In this document: positions 34,879 to 44,023 of the stretch, one piece after another
Layout: every line of letters begins with the position of its first letter
Position numbering within the stretch: position 1 is the first letter of the stretch
The notes under the pieces: generated by a model
What the model saw: only the letters and a program-made list of their open reading frames with translations
Databases searched by the model: none
What the model was told of the DNA's origin: nothing
Translations under genes and position numbers: made by a program
Origin: Sphingobacterium sp. SYP-B4668
Lineage (GTDB): Bacteria; Bacteroidota; Bacteroidia; Sphingobacteriales; Sphingobacteriaceae
Direction of reading: 5' to 3'
Assembly: GCF_027627455.1 (NCBI RefSeq)
Contig: NZ_CP115483.1
Location: 4,650,001 to 4,714,000, forward strand
Length of the DNA: 64,000 nucleotides

Positions 34879-36045
34879 GTGCGCATACTCATTATCCATA
34901 ATTATTATCAGGACCTAGGCGGAGAAGACATTGTTTTTCAGCAAGAAGTTGCCGAACTGCGACGAGAGCACGAGGTATTCACGCTCATTTTTAAAAACCG
35001 CAAGGGTGTGAAGGGACTTTTTCAATTTCTGCTCAGTCCATGGAATGTATTTGCTGCACGAAAAGTACAACGAAAGATAGCTGAAGTGAATGCCGATATT
35101 GTCCATTTTCACAATACGCAATATGCATGTGGACCTTTGGCTATCCGACATGCAAAAAAAGCAGGAAAAATCGTCGTCATGTCACTCCACAACTTTAGAT
35201 TATTATGCCCCTCAGCCACTCTCTTCTATAAAAACACCTTATTTACGGATAGCATACACCGAAAATTCCCCTGGCTGGCTATCGAGAAGAATGTGCTAGA
35301 CAACTCAAAAATCAAAACACTTTGGACGGCTCTTAGCTATTGGATACATCGTAGAATTGGAACCTGGAATCTTATCGATCGTTATTTTGTCTTGGCAGAG
35401 TTTTCTAGACAATTATTCATTAGCAGCACACTTCCTGTGGATAGTGACAAATTTGTAGTCAAACCTAATTTTGTAGATATGACAAGCACCATCCAAAGTA
35501 AAGAAAGAGGAAAGCATTTTCTTTATGTAGGGAGATTGTCACCCGAGAAGGGAATCACCAACCTACTCCAAGCGATAGCAGGTACAGATATCCAATTAAA
35601 AATAGCAGGTACAGGTCCACAAACAGAGGAAGTGAAGAGCATGGCTATTAAAAATCCCAATTTGGACTATTTGGGAATGATGGACAAGTCGCAGATTATA
35701 GATGAGTTGAAATTCTGCAAAGGGCTTATAGTACCATCTGTCTGTTATGAGGGTGGGGTGCCGCTGACGATTATTGAAGCGTTTGCGACCTGCACCCCAG
35801 TAATCGCCAGCAACATAGGGGCTATACCTGATGTTATCATAGAGAATGAGACGGGTTTTCTGTTCGACCCGCATAAAGCCGACACTATTATTCATGCTAT
35901 CACACAGGCTAACTCTACACCAACAGCAGTATTAGCAGGAATGAGCCTAAAGGCACTTGATCTTTACCAACAGTCATACACTCCTGACATTGTCATTAGA
36001 AAACTAACCGCAGAATATGAAATGCTTATAAAAGATAAGTCTTAA
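34879..36045 (+). CDS. GT4 family glycosyltransferase, GTG start
   Basis: 388 residues, GT-B fold. It starts at GTG 34879 with RILIIHNYYQDLGGEDIVFQQEV, the normal opening of this GT4 group, and no in-frame ATG nearby fits. The donor domain has FLYVGRLSPEKGI near residue 215, VPSVCYEGGVPLTIIEAFATCTPV near residue 290 and the E-x7-E glutamates. It is far from the main glycan locus, between the polyprenyl synthase and a DUF59 gene. It ends 9 bases before the next ATG. Sugar and acceptor unknown. Confidence 0.85.
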   Translation: MRILIIHNYYQDLGGEDIVFQQEVAELRREHEVFTLIFKNRKGVKGLFQFLLSPWNVFAARKVQRKIAEVNADIVHFHNTQYACGPLAIRHAKKAGKIVVMSLHNFRLLCPSATLFYKNTLFTDSIHRKFPWLAIEKNVLDNSKIKTLWTALSYWIHRRIGTWNLIDRYFVLAEFSRQLFISSTLPVDSDKFVVKPNFVDMTSTIQSKERGKHFLYVGRLSPEKGITNLLQAIAGTDIQLKIAGTGPQTEEVKSMAIKNPNLDYLGMMDKSQIIDELKFCKGLIVPSVCYEGGVPLTIIEAFATCTPVIASNIGAIPDVIIENETGFLFDPHKADTIIHAITQANSTPTAVLAGMSLKALDLYQQSYTPDIVIRKLTAEYEMLIKDKS

Positions 36046-36050
36046 CTTTG
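36043..36050 (+). promoter_or_regulatory. -7 box overlapping the GT4 stop, before the DUF59 gene
   Basis: TAACTTTG, an exact TAnnTTTG match, begins inside the stop codon of the GT4 gene and ends 4 bases before the ATG at 36055. If used, it yields a leaderless DUF59 transcript. Confidence 0.38.
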
Positions 36051-36054
36051 TAGT

Positions 36055-36384
36055 ATGAGCATCATTTTTTTAGACAAGTTAAACTTAGGTAGCAAAATCC
36101 AAGAAGTATTGGAGAGCATCTACGACCCGGAGCTTAAACCAGCAAACATTGTGGACTTAGGTCTGATATATGAAGTGATTACAAAGGAGGATGGCATGGC
36201 CAAGATTGTAATGACACTGACAGCCCCCGGTTGCCCTGTTGCTGGAGAAATCATGGACGAGGTACAGCGAAAAGTAGCAGCTATAGAAGGATTAAAAGGC
36301 GCTGTAGTGGAGTTGACATTTGACCCACCGTGGACCAAGGATATGATGACAGAAGAGGCTAAATTGGAATTAGGATTTTTATAG
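36055..36384 (+). CDS. DUF59/MIP18 family Fe-S assembly protein (SufT-like)
   Basis: 109 residues, single DUF59 (PaaD/SufT/MIP18) domain. Diagnostic are IYDPELKPANIVDLGLIYEV near residue 20 and MTLTAPGCPVAGEIMDEV near residue 52, with the conserved cysteine in PGCP, then ELTFDPPWTKDMM near residue 85. Such proteins help load iron-sulfur clusters on client enzymes in the cytosol. In many Bacteroidota a homologue sits in the suf operon; no suf gene is near here. A hairpin terminator follows 7 bases after the stop. Confidence 0.87.
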   Translation: MSIIFLDKLNLGSKIQEVLESIYDPELKPANIVDLGLIYEVITKEDGMAKIVMTLTAPGCPVAGEIMDEVQRKVAAIEGLKGAVVELTFDPPWTKDMMTEEAKLELGFL

Positions 36385-36390
36385 GACAAT

Positions 36391-36414
36391 CCGTGGTGGA
36401 TTCACCACGTTTAT
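36391..36414 (+). terminator. Intrinsic terminator after the DUF59 gene
   Basis: CGTGGTG, loop GATT, CACCACG, then TTTATTT. The 3' end touches the stop of the convergent antiporter gene at 36411. Confidence 0.6.
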
Positions 36415-37643
36415 TTCCCCTCCAAGTCGCTCAATTTCTTAACGGGCTTAGTGGGTACCTGATCTTTCCCGAAAAGCTTGTTCCATATATTTCTTGACTC
36501 CTTCGTTAAGAGAGGAGAGACTATTGATAATATCAATACGTATACCACGACAAAGGACTGTAGAACGGGTAGCAAACCACCAGCCTTACCAATGTTGGCC
36601 ATGATGATGGAGAATTCCCCTCGAGCCGACAATGTGAACCCAATATCAAAAGATACACGAGGTTTCATTCCAGAGAATTTAGAAGCGAAATATCCTGAAA
36701 CCAAGTTGCCCGCAATGGTAATTACAGCAGCAATGGCTGCCCACATCACAGCCCCTCCCAACGACATCATGTCGATGGATAAACCAAAGCTAAAGAAAAA
36801 CATAGCGCCGAAGAAGTCCTTATAGGGCAGCACCATGGCTTCAATCTTTTTAATATACTGAGAATCTGCCAAGACCAAACCTGCCATTAAAGCCCCTATC
36901 GCCTCGGCTACGTGAATAGTCTCCGAAAAACCAGCAACTAAAAACAGTAAAGCAAATATCAGCAAAATAAAAAGCTCGGAGGACTTCACCTGCAACAACT
37001 TATCAATAGCTGGAACGAGTTTGCGTCCTAAAATCAAAAATACCAGTATAAACCCTAAGGCTAACAAAGAAGTACCAGCGACTGTCCAGAAGGAACTACT
37101 TCCAGTAAGAATCAATCCTGACAGAAAAGAAATATGCATGGCTATAAATAGGTCATCGAACATAATCATGCCCATGATGACCTCTGTCTCCGGATTGGCA
37201 GTACGTTTGAGGTCTGTCAATACTTTGGCCACGATGGCTGTAGACGAACTGGTCATGATACCGCACAGGACCATTGTCTCTTTGAAGGGCATATCCATCA
37301 ACCATCCGATCAGCAACCCCGAAACAAAGTTAAGGGCTACATATACACTACCTCCCGTGACAATGGATTTACCAGATTTGATAAGTCTGCCTACCGAGAA
37401 TTCAAGCCCTAAGTAAAACAGAAGGAATAGTACCCCTAAGCGGCCCATAAAATCAATAAAGGGTTTGCTTTCGGTAAAGGATAGATCAATCAATCCAAAC
37501 TGAGGGGCATGCTGTCCTAAAACCATCCCTATCAATATAAAAAAAGGTATAACGGAGAACTTCAACTTATTCGCGATAAAACCGACGATAGCGACGAGTC
37601 CAACAGCAACACCTATTTCTAAGATAAGGGTAGTAGATAGCAT
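36411..37643 (-). CDS. Cation:proton antiporter, KhtU/KefB-like (CPA2)
   Basis: 410 residues, about 12 membrane helices, the Na_H_exchanger (CPA2) fold. GVLFLLFYLGLEFSVG near residue 70 and MTSSSTAIVAKVLTDL near residue 130 are the conserved discontinuous-helix regions. The protein stops after the membrane domain and has no RCK/TrkA-N domain of its own. That is typical of KhtU-type exchangers, which need a separate KhtT subunit, and a KhtT-like gene lies 14 bases upstream in the same operon. It probably expels K+ or another cation in exchange for protons. Confidence 0.87.
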   Translation of the reverse strand: MLSTTLILEIGVAVGLVAIVGFIANKLKFSVIPFFILIGMVLGQHAPQFGLIDLSFTESKPFIDFMGRLGVLFLLFYLGLEFSVGRLIKSGKSIVTGGSVYVALNFVSGLLIGWLMDMPFKETMVLCGIMTSSSTAIVAKVLTDLKRTANPETEVIMGMIMFDDLFIAMHISFLSGLILTGSSSFWTVAGTSLLALGFILVFLILGRKLVPAIDKLLQVKSSELFILLIFALLFLVAGFSETIHVAEAIGALMAGLVLADSQYIKKIEAMVLPYKDFFGAMFFFSFGLSIDMMSLGGAVMWAAIAAVITIAGNLVSGYFASKFSGMKPRVSFDIGFTLSARGEFSIIMANIGKAGGLLPVLQSFVVVYVLILSIVSPLLTKESRNIWNKLFGKDQVPTKPVKKLSDLEGK

Positions 37644-37657
37644 ATGATAAAAATTAA

Positions 37658-38137
37658 TTAATGAAGTAGTTCTTTTAACGCTTTGATATTACCTCTCTTT
37701 CCAGCAACAACAAGAGTAGTACCTGGACTAATTTCGTAGTCTGGGCCGGGGTTGATCACGGTATCTTCATCTCGAATTCCAGCAATAATGCTCGCGCCTG
37801 TATTTTTACGAACGCCTAGCTCACCGATTGTCTTGTTGCAACTGACGTCACCCCCACCGACCTTATACCATTCTATAATCAAGTCGTCCAAAGCGACCTC
37901 GATGGTTTCCAAAGCTTTGGGTTTATAAGAAAGTCCGCCTATAATACCGGCAACTTGTCTGGACTCCTCATCAGAAAGGGTCATGACACACCTTGACTCA
38001 TTTTCTTCGGTATCGTAGCGATACAGCTCTCTTCTTCCATCGTCATGGATAACAACAACCATGCTATCCCCTGCATCCGTCTCTATTTGATATTTCTTAC
38101 CTATACCAATAAGATCCGATTCTCTTACAACTGACAT
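37658..38137 (-). CDS. Antiporter regulatory subunit with TrkA-C (RCK-C) domain, KhtT-like
   Basis: 159 residues. The N-terminal part (1-70) is a small degenerate regulatory domain. The C-terminal 80 residues form an RCK-C/TrkA-C domain: SCNKTIGELGVRKNTGASIIAGIRDEDTVINPGPDYEI with the closing GTTLVVAGKRGNIKALKELL. Such subunits bind nucleotide second messengers (c-di-AMP in Bacillus KhtT) to gate the paired exchanger. Whether this lineage uses c-di-AMP here is inference. It is first of a two-gene operon with the antiporter, with a TAAGTTTG box about 60 bases upstream. Confidence 0.82.
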   Translation of the reverse strand: MSVVRESDLIGIGKKYQIETDAGDSMVVVIHDDGRRELYRYDTEENESRCVMTLSDEESRQVAGIIGGLSYKPKALETIEVALDDLIIEWYKVGGGDVSCNKTIGELGVRKNTGASIIAGIRDEDTVINPGPDYEISPGTTLVVAGKRGNIKALKELLH

Positions 38138-38197
38138 AATGTAAATGATTAGTGATTAATTATATGCGAAACGGCTTTCTTATTGAACCGTATCTTG

Positions 38198-38205
38198 CAA
38201 ACTTA
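38198..38205 (-). promoter_or_regulatory. -7 box of the khtT/khtU-like operon
   Basis: The minus strand reads TAAGTTTG, an exact consensus match, giving a leader of about 55 bases before the ATG at 38137. Confidence 0.42.
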
Positions 38206-38269
38206 GTTAAACTTTTTTTGATATGAAAACTGAAGCCCATTATCAGACAGCAGTCTTGTATTCGTTTTC

Positions 38270-38293
38270 TAAAACACGATAACATCGTGCTTT
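38270..38293 (-). terminator. Terminator of the MBL hydrolase gene
   Basis: Read leftwards: AAAGCACGAT, loop GTT, ATCGTGTTTT. The stem is 6-9 bp with a T-rich end, about 10-30 bases after the stop at 38303. Confidence 0.55.
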
Positions 38294-38302
38294 AGCGGCC
38301 AA

Positions 38303-39082
38303 CTATTCCGCATGAATCAGCTTATATGTCCCGTCCTCACGTTGCTCAGGTCGGCCAATAGCTATACTTTTAGAATGGTAGAACAAATAGATCCAATCAT
38401 TCGGAGCACCCTCTTCCCAATATTCTTGACGTAATTCTTTGGCCCTGCGCCCATCATAGTCATACTTTGCGATGAAGTTACGGAAGATCTCCTCTGGCTC
38501 AGGAAGTACGTCTCCTCCAAAAAAGTAATGTTCACCTCCAGTCTCTATATGGAATGCTTGATGGTGAGGTGTATGTCCACCATTTTGCTCAAAGCTAATC
38601 TCCTGGTTGACCATCCCTCCACCCTCTACCAAAACGAGGTTACCGCTTCTTTGGATAACATCAAATATATCTGTCTTGTAAGAAGATGAATGCCCACTGA
38701 ACGCGTCTTCCCATTCTCCTCTTTGCACAATATATTCCGCTTCTGGAAAAGCGATGCGACCTACGCCATCTCTAAATTCAACCATGCCTCCTGTGTGATC
38801 TTTGTGCAGATGTGACATCAACACATACTTGACATCTGTTGGTTCAAAGCCCAATTTTCGGATATTATTGTGAATAGTCAGATTCCCGTCATCATCTGTC
38901 ATACCCAACCCTGCATCACATAATATAAGTCCTGCAGCAGACTCAATTAAGAAAGGGTGTACATGTACAAATAGGGATCCTGGACGATCCTTTGGACTGT
39001 CTTTATCTTTATCAAAAGGTATGAATTTTTTCGAGGAATCGACGGAAAAAGAGCCTTCAAAAAGCGAATGTGCTTGTATCAT
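38303..39082 (-). CDS. MBL-fold metallo-hydrolase
   Basis: 259 residues with the metallo-beta-lactamase fold. The metal site HxHxDH is SHLHKDHTGG near residue 95. Further ligands are in GGHTPHHQAF near residue 170 and GGDVLPEPEEIF near residue 190. It is similar in layout to lactonase/glyoxalase-II-like hydrolases, with no signal peptide. The natural substrate cannot be inferred. It is divergent from recJ, with a 114-base space between the starts. Confidence 0.85.
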   Translation of the reverse strand: MIQAHSLFEGSFSVDSSKKFIPFDKDKDSPKDRPGSLFVHVHPFLIESAAGLILCDAGLGMTDDDGNLTIHNNIRKLGFEPTDVKYVLMSHLHKDHTGGMVEFRDGVGRIAFPEAEYIVQRGEWEDAFSGHSSSYKTDIFDVIQRSGNLVLVEGGGMVNQEISFEQNGGHTPHHQAFHIETGGEHYFFGGDVLPEPEEIFRNFIAKYDYDGRRAKELRQEYWEEGAPNDWIYLFYHSKSIAIGRPEQREDGTYKLIHAE

Positions 39083-39196
39083 ATTTATATGCTTGGAAAT
39101 ATGGAAGTTATGATTTCAACATTTTTAGTTACTGACCAAAGATTAGGTAAGTAGCTTTTCAAAACGTATATTTACACGTTAAATCAATGCAAAGAT

Positions 39197-40897
39197 ATGC
39201 AAAAAAGGTGGGTACTAAAGTCTAAATCTGAACATAGCAAAGTCATAAAATTAAGTGATGAGTTAGGTATCAGTCCAGTACTCGGCGAATTGCTGATCAA
39301 TAGGGAGATTGAAACTTTTGAGCAAGCAAAAGAGTTTTTCAGACCCTCTCTTGCACATTTGCATAATCCTTTTCTGATGAAAGATATGGATATTGCCGTA
39401 TCTCGAATCGAAAAAGCAATAGGCAATAATGAGAAGATATTGATTTACGGTGACTACGATGTAGACGGAACGACAGCCGTAGCCGTAGTGTATAATTTCT
39501 TCAGGGAATTTCATACCCGAATTGAATTCTATATTCCAGACCGCTATGCTGAGGGCTATGGTATTTCTACCCAAGGCATCGACTATGCAGCTGAAAATGG
39601 TTTCACCCTGATTATTGCTTTAGACTGTGGCATCAAGGCAAATGATAAAATAGATTACGCCTCTTCCAAACAAATTGATTTCATCATTGGAGATCACCAT
39701 CTCCCTGGTGAGGAGCTCCCTCAGGCAGTGGCTGTACTGGACCCGAAACGTGAAGACTGTATCTATCCATACAAAGAGCTATCTGGATGCGGGATTGGCT
39801 TTAAGCTTATACAGGCTTTTATCCAGAAAAATGAGATGGATATCCAGCTATGCTATCAATTCTTGGATTTGGTTGCGGTCAGTATCGCTTCAGATATTGT
39901 CCCCATAACAGGAGAAAATAGAATCCTCTCGCATTTTGGACTTCAAAAGTTGAACACCAACCCCTGCTGTGGACTTCAAGCACTCATCAACCTATCCTCT
40001 AACAAGACAGGCACATTTACGGTCAATGACATTGTCTTTCAAATCGGCCCTCGCATTAATGCTGCTGGCCGCATAGATCATGCGAAAGATGCTGTCAAAC
40101 TACTAATATCTAAATCACTACCAGAAGCGAAGGATTTTTCAGAAAGTATAGATGACCAAAATAATGTCCGTAAGGATTTTGACCTGAAGATAACCGAAGA
40201 AGCACTTTCGCTTATTGATGAGAGTGAAAAACTACAGGCGCGAAAATCGACAGTGCTGTTCAAAGCCGATTGGCACAAGGGTGTAATTGGTATTGTCGCT
40301 TCAAGGTTGACGGAAAAATATTATAGGCCTACAATCATTCTAACACAAACGAATGGTCATGTTGCTGGGTCTGCTCGATCAGTAATCGGTTTTGACCTGT
40401 ATGAAGCCCTGAGTGAATGTAGCGATCTACTGGATCAGTTTGGCGGACATAAATATGCCGCAGGGTTGACAATGAAATTGGAGAATGTTAGCTCTTTTCA
40501 AGAGAAATTCGAAGATGTGGTCACAGCTAAAATCAAACCTGAAATGCTACAACAGGAGGTAATCATTGAAATTACTATTCCTTTAGTAGATATAACGGTC
40601 CGATTCTTCAAGATTCTGAAACAATTCGAGCCATTAGGCCCTCAAAATGAAGCTCCAATTTTTCTCACAAAAAAGGTAATGATCGTTGGCAACGCATACA
40701 TTGTGGGAACAAATCACCTCAAGATGACGATTCGACAAGAGGATTCAGCTTCATTTGACTGCATAGGATTTGGTTTGGCTGAACACCTTCCCCATATCAA
40801 CAGCGGCAAACCGTTTGACATTTGCTACGCGATTGAAGAGAACAATTGGAGAGGTAAGAAAAATCTACAATTGAACATTAAGTCTATACGATACTAG
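39197..40897 (+). CDS. recJ: Single-stranded-DNA-specific exonuclease RecJ
   Basis: 566 residues, full length. DHH-domain motifs are YGDYDVDGTTAV near residue 88, DCGIKAND near residue 142 and GDHHLPGEELP near residue 158. The DHHA1 nucleic-acid part has GSARSVIGFDLYEAL and LDQFGGHKYAAGLT near residue 415, followed by the OB-fold C-terminus. RecJ degrades single-stranded DNA 5' to 3' in recombination and mismatch or base-excision repair. The gene is followed after about 110 bases by lptB with its own promoter box. Confidence 0.93.
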   Translation: MQKRWVLKSKSEHSKVIKLSDELGISPVLGELLINREIETFEQAKEFFRPSLAHLHNPFLMKDMDIAVSRIEKAIGNNEKILIYGDYDVDGTTAVAVVYNFFREFHTRIEFYIPDRYAEGYGISTQGIDYAAENGFTLIIALDCGIKANDKIDYASSKQIDFIIGDHHLPGEELPQAVAVLDPKREDCIYPYKELSGCGIGFKLIQAFIQKNEMDIQLCYQFLDLVAVSIASDIVPITGENRILSHFGLQKLNTNPCCGLQALINLSSNKTGTFTVNDIVFQIGPRINAAGRIDHAKDAVKLLISKSLPEAKDFSESIDDQNNVRKDFDLKITEEALSLIDESEKLQARKSTVLFKADWHKGVIGIVASRLTEKYYRPTIILTQTNGHVAGSARSVIGFDLYEALSECSDLLDQFGGHKYAAGLTMKLENVSSFQEKFEDVVTAKIKPEMLQQEVIIEITIPLVDITVRFFKILKQFEPLGPQNEAPIFLTKKVMIVGNAYIVGTNHLKMTIRQEDSASFDCIGFGLAEHLPHINSGKPFDICYAIEENNWRGKKNLQLNIKSIRY

Positions 40898-40954
40898 CAA
40901 TTATGCATGAAAAGAAGCCAAAATCGCAGTCTTCCATTTCAAGGAAACTTTAGT

Positions 40955-40962
40955 TAAGTTTG
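40955..40962 (+). promoter_or_regulatory. -7 box of lptB
   Basis: TAAGTTTG at 40955-40962 is an exact TAnnTTTG match, predicting a leader of about 40 bases before the ATG at 41009. Confidence 0.42.
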
Positions 40963-41008
40963 TATACTAGTGCCTTAGGCCAAATCATCAGCTTGAAACG
41001 AATACATA

Positions 41009-41743
41009 ATGATCTTAAAAGCAGAGCACCTCATTAAAAAATATAAACAACGTGTTGTTGTCAATGATGTATCCTTCCATGTAGAGCAGGGTGAGATAGT
41101 AGGACTCCTAGGCCCTAATGGGGCAGGAAAAACGACTTCCTTCTATATGATCGTAGGTCTAATCAAACCTAATGAAGGACATGTTTATCTAGATGACCAA
41201 GAGATTACCAGTGATGCAATGTACCAACGCGCTCAGAAGGGGATTGGTTACCTTGCTCAGGAAGCCTCTGTTTTTAGAAAGCTATCTGTGGAAGACAATA
41301 TTCTAGCGGTATTGGAGATCCATCATCCCAATAAAGAGGAGCGTAAGGAGAAGTTAGAAGAACTATTGACGGAATTCAGTCTCCATCGCGTCCGCAAGAA
41401 TAGAGGCGACCTCCTTTCTGGGGGCGAGAGACGACGTACGGAAATTGCAAGAGCTCTTGCTGCAAATCCATCATTCATTTTATTGGATGAGCCTTTTGCG
41501 GGTGTCGACCCTATTGCCGTAGAGGAAATTCAGACCATCGTATCTAAATTAAAGACCAGAAATATCGGCATACTGATAACGGATCACAACGTACAGGAGA
41601 CACTTTCCATCACTGACAGAGCATACCTTTTGACCGAAGGCAAGATTATGTTGACTGGCACCCCCGAAGAAATTGCAAACAATGAATTGGCGCGTAAGTT
41701 CTACTTGGGCCGCCATTTTGAGTTGAGACGCAAAAAATTATAG
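41009..41743 (+). CDS. lptB: LPS export ABC transporter ATPase LptB
   Basis: 244 residues, one ABC ATPase domain. Walker A is GPNGAGKTT near residue 36, the Q-loop lies in YLAQEASVFRKL, the signature is LLSGGERRR near residue 136 and Walker B is FILLDEPFAGVDP near residue 158, followed by the ITDHNVQETL switch histidine. EASVFRKL and GGERRRTEIARALA are LptB-specific. It powers extraction of lipopolysaccharide from the inner membrane with LptF/LptG, which are not in this window. The GH3 gene follows after 23 bases on the same strand. Confidence 0.93.
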   Translation: MILKAEHLIKKYKQRVVVNDVSFHVEQGEIVGLLGPNGAGKTTSFYMIVGLIKPNEGHVYLDDQEITSDAMYQRAQKGIGYLAQEASVFRKLSVEDNILAVLEIHHPNKEERKEKLEELLTEFSLHRVRKNRGDLLSGGERRRTEIARALAANPSFILLDEPFAGVDPIAVEEIQTIVSKLKTRNIGILITDHNVQETLSITDRAYLLTEGKIMLTGTPEEIANNELARKFYLGRHFELRRKKL

Positions 41744-41766
41744 ACTTAATCATTTTAATCTAAGAT

Positions 41767-43281
41767 ATGGCAATATTAAACTCGCTCTTCACGTGGTTCA
41801 TGAATAAAAGGATGCATCAAATCGATCTTTTTATCAAGTATCCCCACGAAGTTCAAGAAGAGTGGTTTCAGAGTTTAATATCGACAGCCGAAGCGACTGA
41901 GTGGGGCAAACGATACGATTACAAAAGTATCCTAACCCCTGAGGAATACAAGCAAAGAGTCCCGATACAGGACTACGACTCCATAAAGGGGTATGTAGAT
42001 CGAATGATCAAAGGAGAGCAAAACATCCTATGGCCCTCGGACATCAAATGGTTCGCAAAATCATCGGGTACCACCTCTGATAAAAGCAAGTTTATCCCGG
42101 TTAGTGAGGAAGCATTGGAAGAGTGCCACTATCAAGGTGGAAAAGATATGCTATCCATCTTCTGTCACAATAAACCGGACAACAAGGTATTCACGGGTAA
42201 GTCTGTCGTCTTAGGTGGTAGCTCTCAAATCAATAGTTTTAGCTCTGATTCATACTATGGAGACCTCTCGTCTATCTTAATCCGTAATCTACCCTTTTGG
42301 GCTGAGTTTAAACGGACCCCCAACTTGGAGGTCACACTTAATCCTAATTTCGAAGAAAAAATAGAGAGTATTGCGCAAATCACAATAAAAGAAAATGTAA
42401 CCAATCTAGCTGGCGTACCGACATGGAATATTGTGATGGCTAAGCGCATCTTAGAAATCACGGGAAAAGACAATCTACTAGAAGTATGGCCGAATCTCGA
42501 ATTTTACAGCCACGGTGGGGTGAGTTTCAAACCCTATCGGGAACAGTTTAAAAAACTAATCCCTTCGGATAATATGTACTATCTCGAAAACTATAACGCT
42601 TCTGAGGGGTACTTCGCTTTGCAGGATCGATCGGATTCTGACGATCTGCTTTTGATGTTAGACTATGGCGTGTATTACGAATTTCTTCCGATGGAAAATC
42701 TTCATGATGAACACCCGAAGACCCTAAGCCTTGATCAGGTAGAAATCGGAAAAAATTATGCGTTGATTATCTCCACCAATGCTGGTCTATGGCGGTATAT
42801 GATTGGAGACACAATCAAATTCACCTGCCTATCTCCCTTTCGGATTCAAATCTCGGGACGTACCAAACAATATATCAATACCTTTGGTGAAGAATTGATT
42901 GTAGACAATGCAGAGGTAGCGGTAAAAAAGGCAAGCGATATAACTCATGCGATTGTTAGGGACTATACTGCAGGACCTGTTTATTTTAATAATGGAGAAG
43001 CCGGTGCCCATGAGTGGATCATCGAATTTGAACAACAGCCGGATAACTTTGAAAACTTCTGTGCGATATTAGACGATACCTTGATGTCTATCAACTCGGA
43101 TTATGAAGCCAAACGATTCAAGAATATGGCATTACGATTCCCTATCATTCATAATGCACCCCAAAATACATTCTTTGGATGGATGAAATCTAGAGGAAAA
43201 CTAGGCGGACAGAATAAAGTCCCGAGACTATCGAACACCCGGGAATACCTCGACCCTATTCTCAAAATACTTGGCAAGTAA
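41767..43281 (+). CDS. Bacterial GH3 (auxin-responsive promoter) family protein
   Basis: 504 residues, GH3 fold of the ANL adenylating superfamily. The ATP/phosphate loop is WFAKSSGTTSDKSKFIPVS near residue 100. The FYSHGGVSFKPYREQF region near residue 245, YNASEGYFALQD near residue 280 and GLWRYMIGDTIKF near residue 342 are the family's other motifs. Plant GH3 enzymes couple acids to amino acids through an acyl-adenylate. The bacterial substrates are unknown. The gene is likely co-transcribed with lptB, which invites an envelope-related role, though this is only context. It ends 7 bases from the convergent TPR gene. Confidence 0.85.
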   Translation: MAILNSLFTWFMNKRMHQIDLFIKYPHEVQEEWFQSLISTAEATEWGKRYDYKSILTPEEYKQRVPIQDYDSIKGYVDRMIKGEQNILWPSDIKWFAKSSGTTSDKSKFIPVSEEALEECHYQGGKDMLSIFCHNKPDNKVFTGKSVVLGGSSQINSFSSDSYYGDLSSILIRNLPFWAEFKRTPNLEVTLNPNFEEKIESIAQITIKENVTNLAGVPTWNIVMAKRILEITGKDNLLEVWPNLEFYSHGGVSFKPYREQFKKLIPSDNMYYLENYNASEGYFALQDRSDSDDLLLMLDYGVYYEFLPMENLHDEHPKTLSLDQVEIGKNYALIISTNAGLWRYMIGDTIKFTCLSPFRIQISGRTKQYINTFGEELIVDNAEVAVKKASDITHAIVRDYTAGPVYFNNGEAGAHEWIIEFEQQPDNFENFCAILDDTLMSINSDYEAKRFKNMALRFPIIHNAPQNTFFGWMKSRGKLGGQNKVPRLSNTREYLDPILKILGK

Positions 43282-43288
43282 ATATCAG

Positions 43289-44023
43289 CTATTTCTTTAG
43301 TTCTAATTTTTGCAGTAAGCGGGATGCTTTCTTGAACATGGTGCTTGTATCCTCTACCTGTTTCAGTGCTTGAATTGCTTCTTGATCCTTTCCTTCTTTG
43401 TGGTAAGCCAACGCAAGGTAATACCTAGACTCATTCTTAAACACAGAAGTGCCTGCTGCTAGAGGTTCTAATATCTGGGCTGCCAGCGTATATTCGGCCA
43501 TACCATAGTGGCAAAGTCCCAAATAATATTTGTACTGGAGATTGGTAGGATCACCCGACACAAGGTCTTGGAGTAAAGGCATTGCAGCGTTGTAATCCTC
43601 TGCATTGAACAATGTTGCTGCCTTCGCATAGGAAGACTCTCCATCCGTTGCCCCCCGTACAACGGCAGTATGCATTGTCGGGAGATTATATAAGTCATCC
43701 GGAGATTGAAAGAAGAATAGTCTGACCACCACTATTATACAGGCAGCGGCCACAATTGGTATAGCATAGGTCAACATCTTCTTGAATGGAAGGGTCTTTC
43801 CAGTAGTCGTACGGTTCTTGTGCTGAGCATGTACCAAAGATTGTCTCAATTCTTGTTCCTGACGGCTCATACGCTTGGACAGCGTAGCCTGTACGTCACG
43901 ATACAATTCGACCTCCTCTCTCAATGTGGAATCCGCTTCCATCTCCTCTTCAAACGCCAGGAGCTCCTGCGGTTCGAGGCAATTATCGATATAGTCGTTT
44001 ATCTTTTCCGCTTTTGACTTCAT
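43289..44023 (-). CDS. Membrane TPR protein with anti-sigma-like N-terminus
   Basis: 244 residues in three parts. Residues 1-60 are a short acidic helical domain (DYIDNCLEPQELLAFEEEME, then DSTLREEVELYRDV) of the kind seen in anti-sigma factors, without a zinc-binding HxxxCxxC motif. Residues about 84-105 are one membrane helix. Residues about 130-240 contain TPR-like repeats (AATLFNAEDYNAAMPLLQDL, YYLGLCHYGMAEYTLAAQIL, YYLALAYHKEGKDQEAIQAL). Orientation predicts an N-terminal domain in the cytoplasm and TPRs in the periplasm. Its start overlaps the sigma factor stop by 4 bases. It is probably the anti-sigma partner (inference). Confidence 0.78.
   Translation of the reverse strand: MKSKAEKINDYIDNCLEPQELLAFEEEMEADSTLREEVELYRDVQATLSKRMSRQEQELRQSLVHAQHKNRTTTGKTLPFKKMLTYAIPIVAAACIIVVVRLFFFQSPDDLYNLPTMHTAVVRGATDGESSYAKAATLFNAEDYNAAMPLLQDLVSGDPTNLQYKYYLGLCHYGMAEYTLAAQILEPLAAGTSVFKNESRYYLALAYHKEGKDQEAIQALKQVEDTSTMFKKASRLLQKLELKK

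Noticed and set aside
34879..36045. Assigning the stand-alone GT4 gene to the main glycan locus
   Set aside because: It is 15 kb away with unrelated genes between, so any link is speculative.
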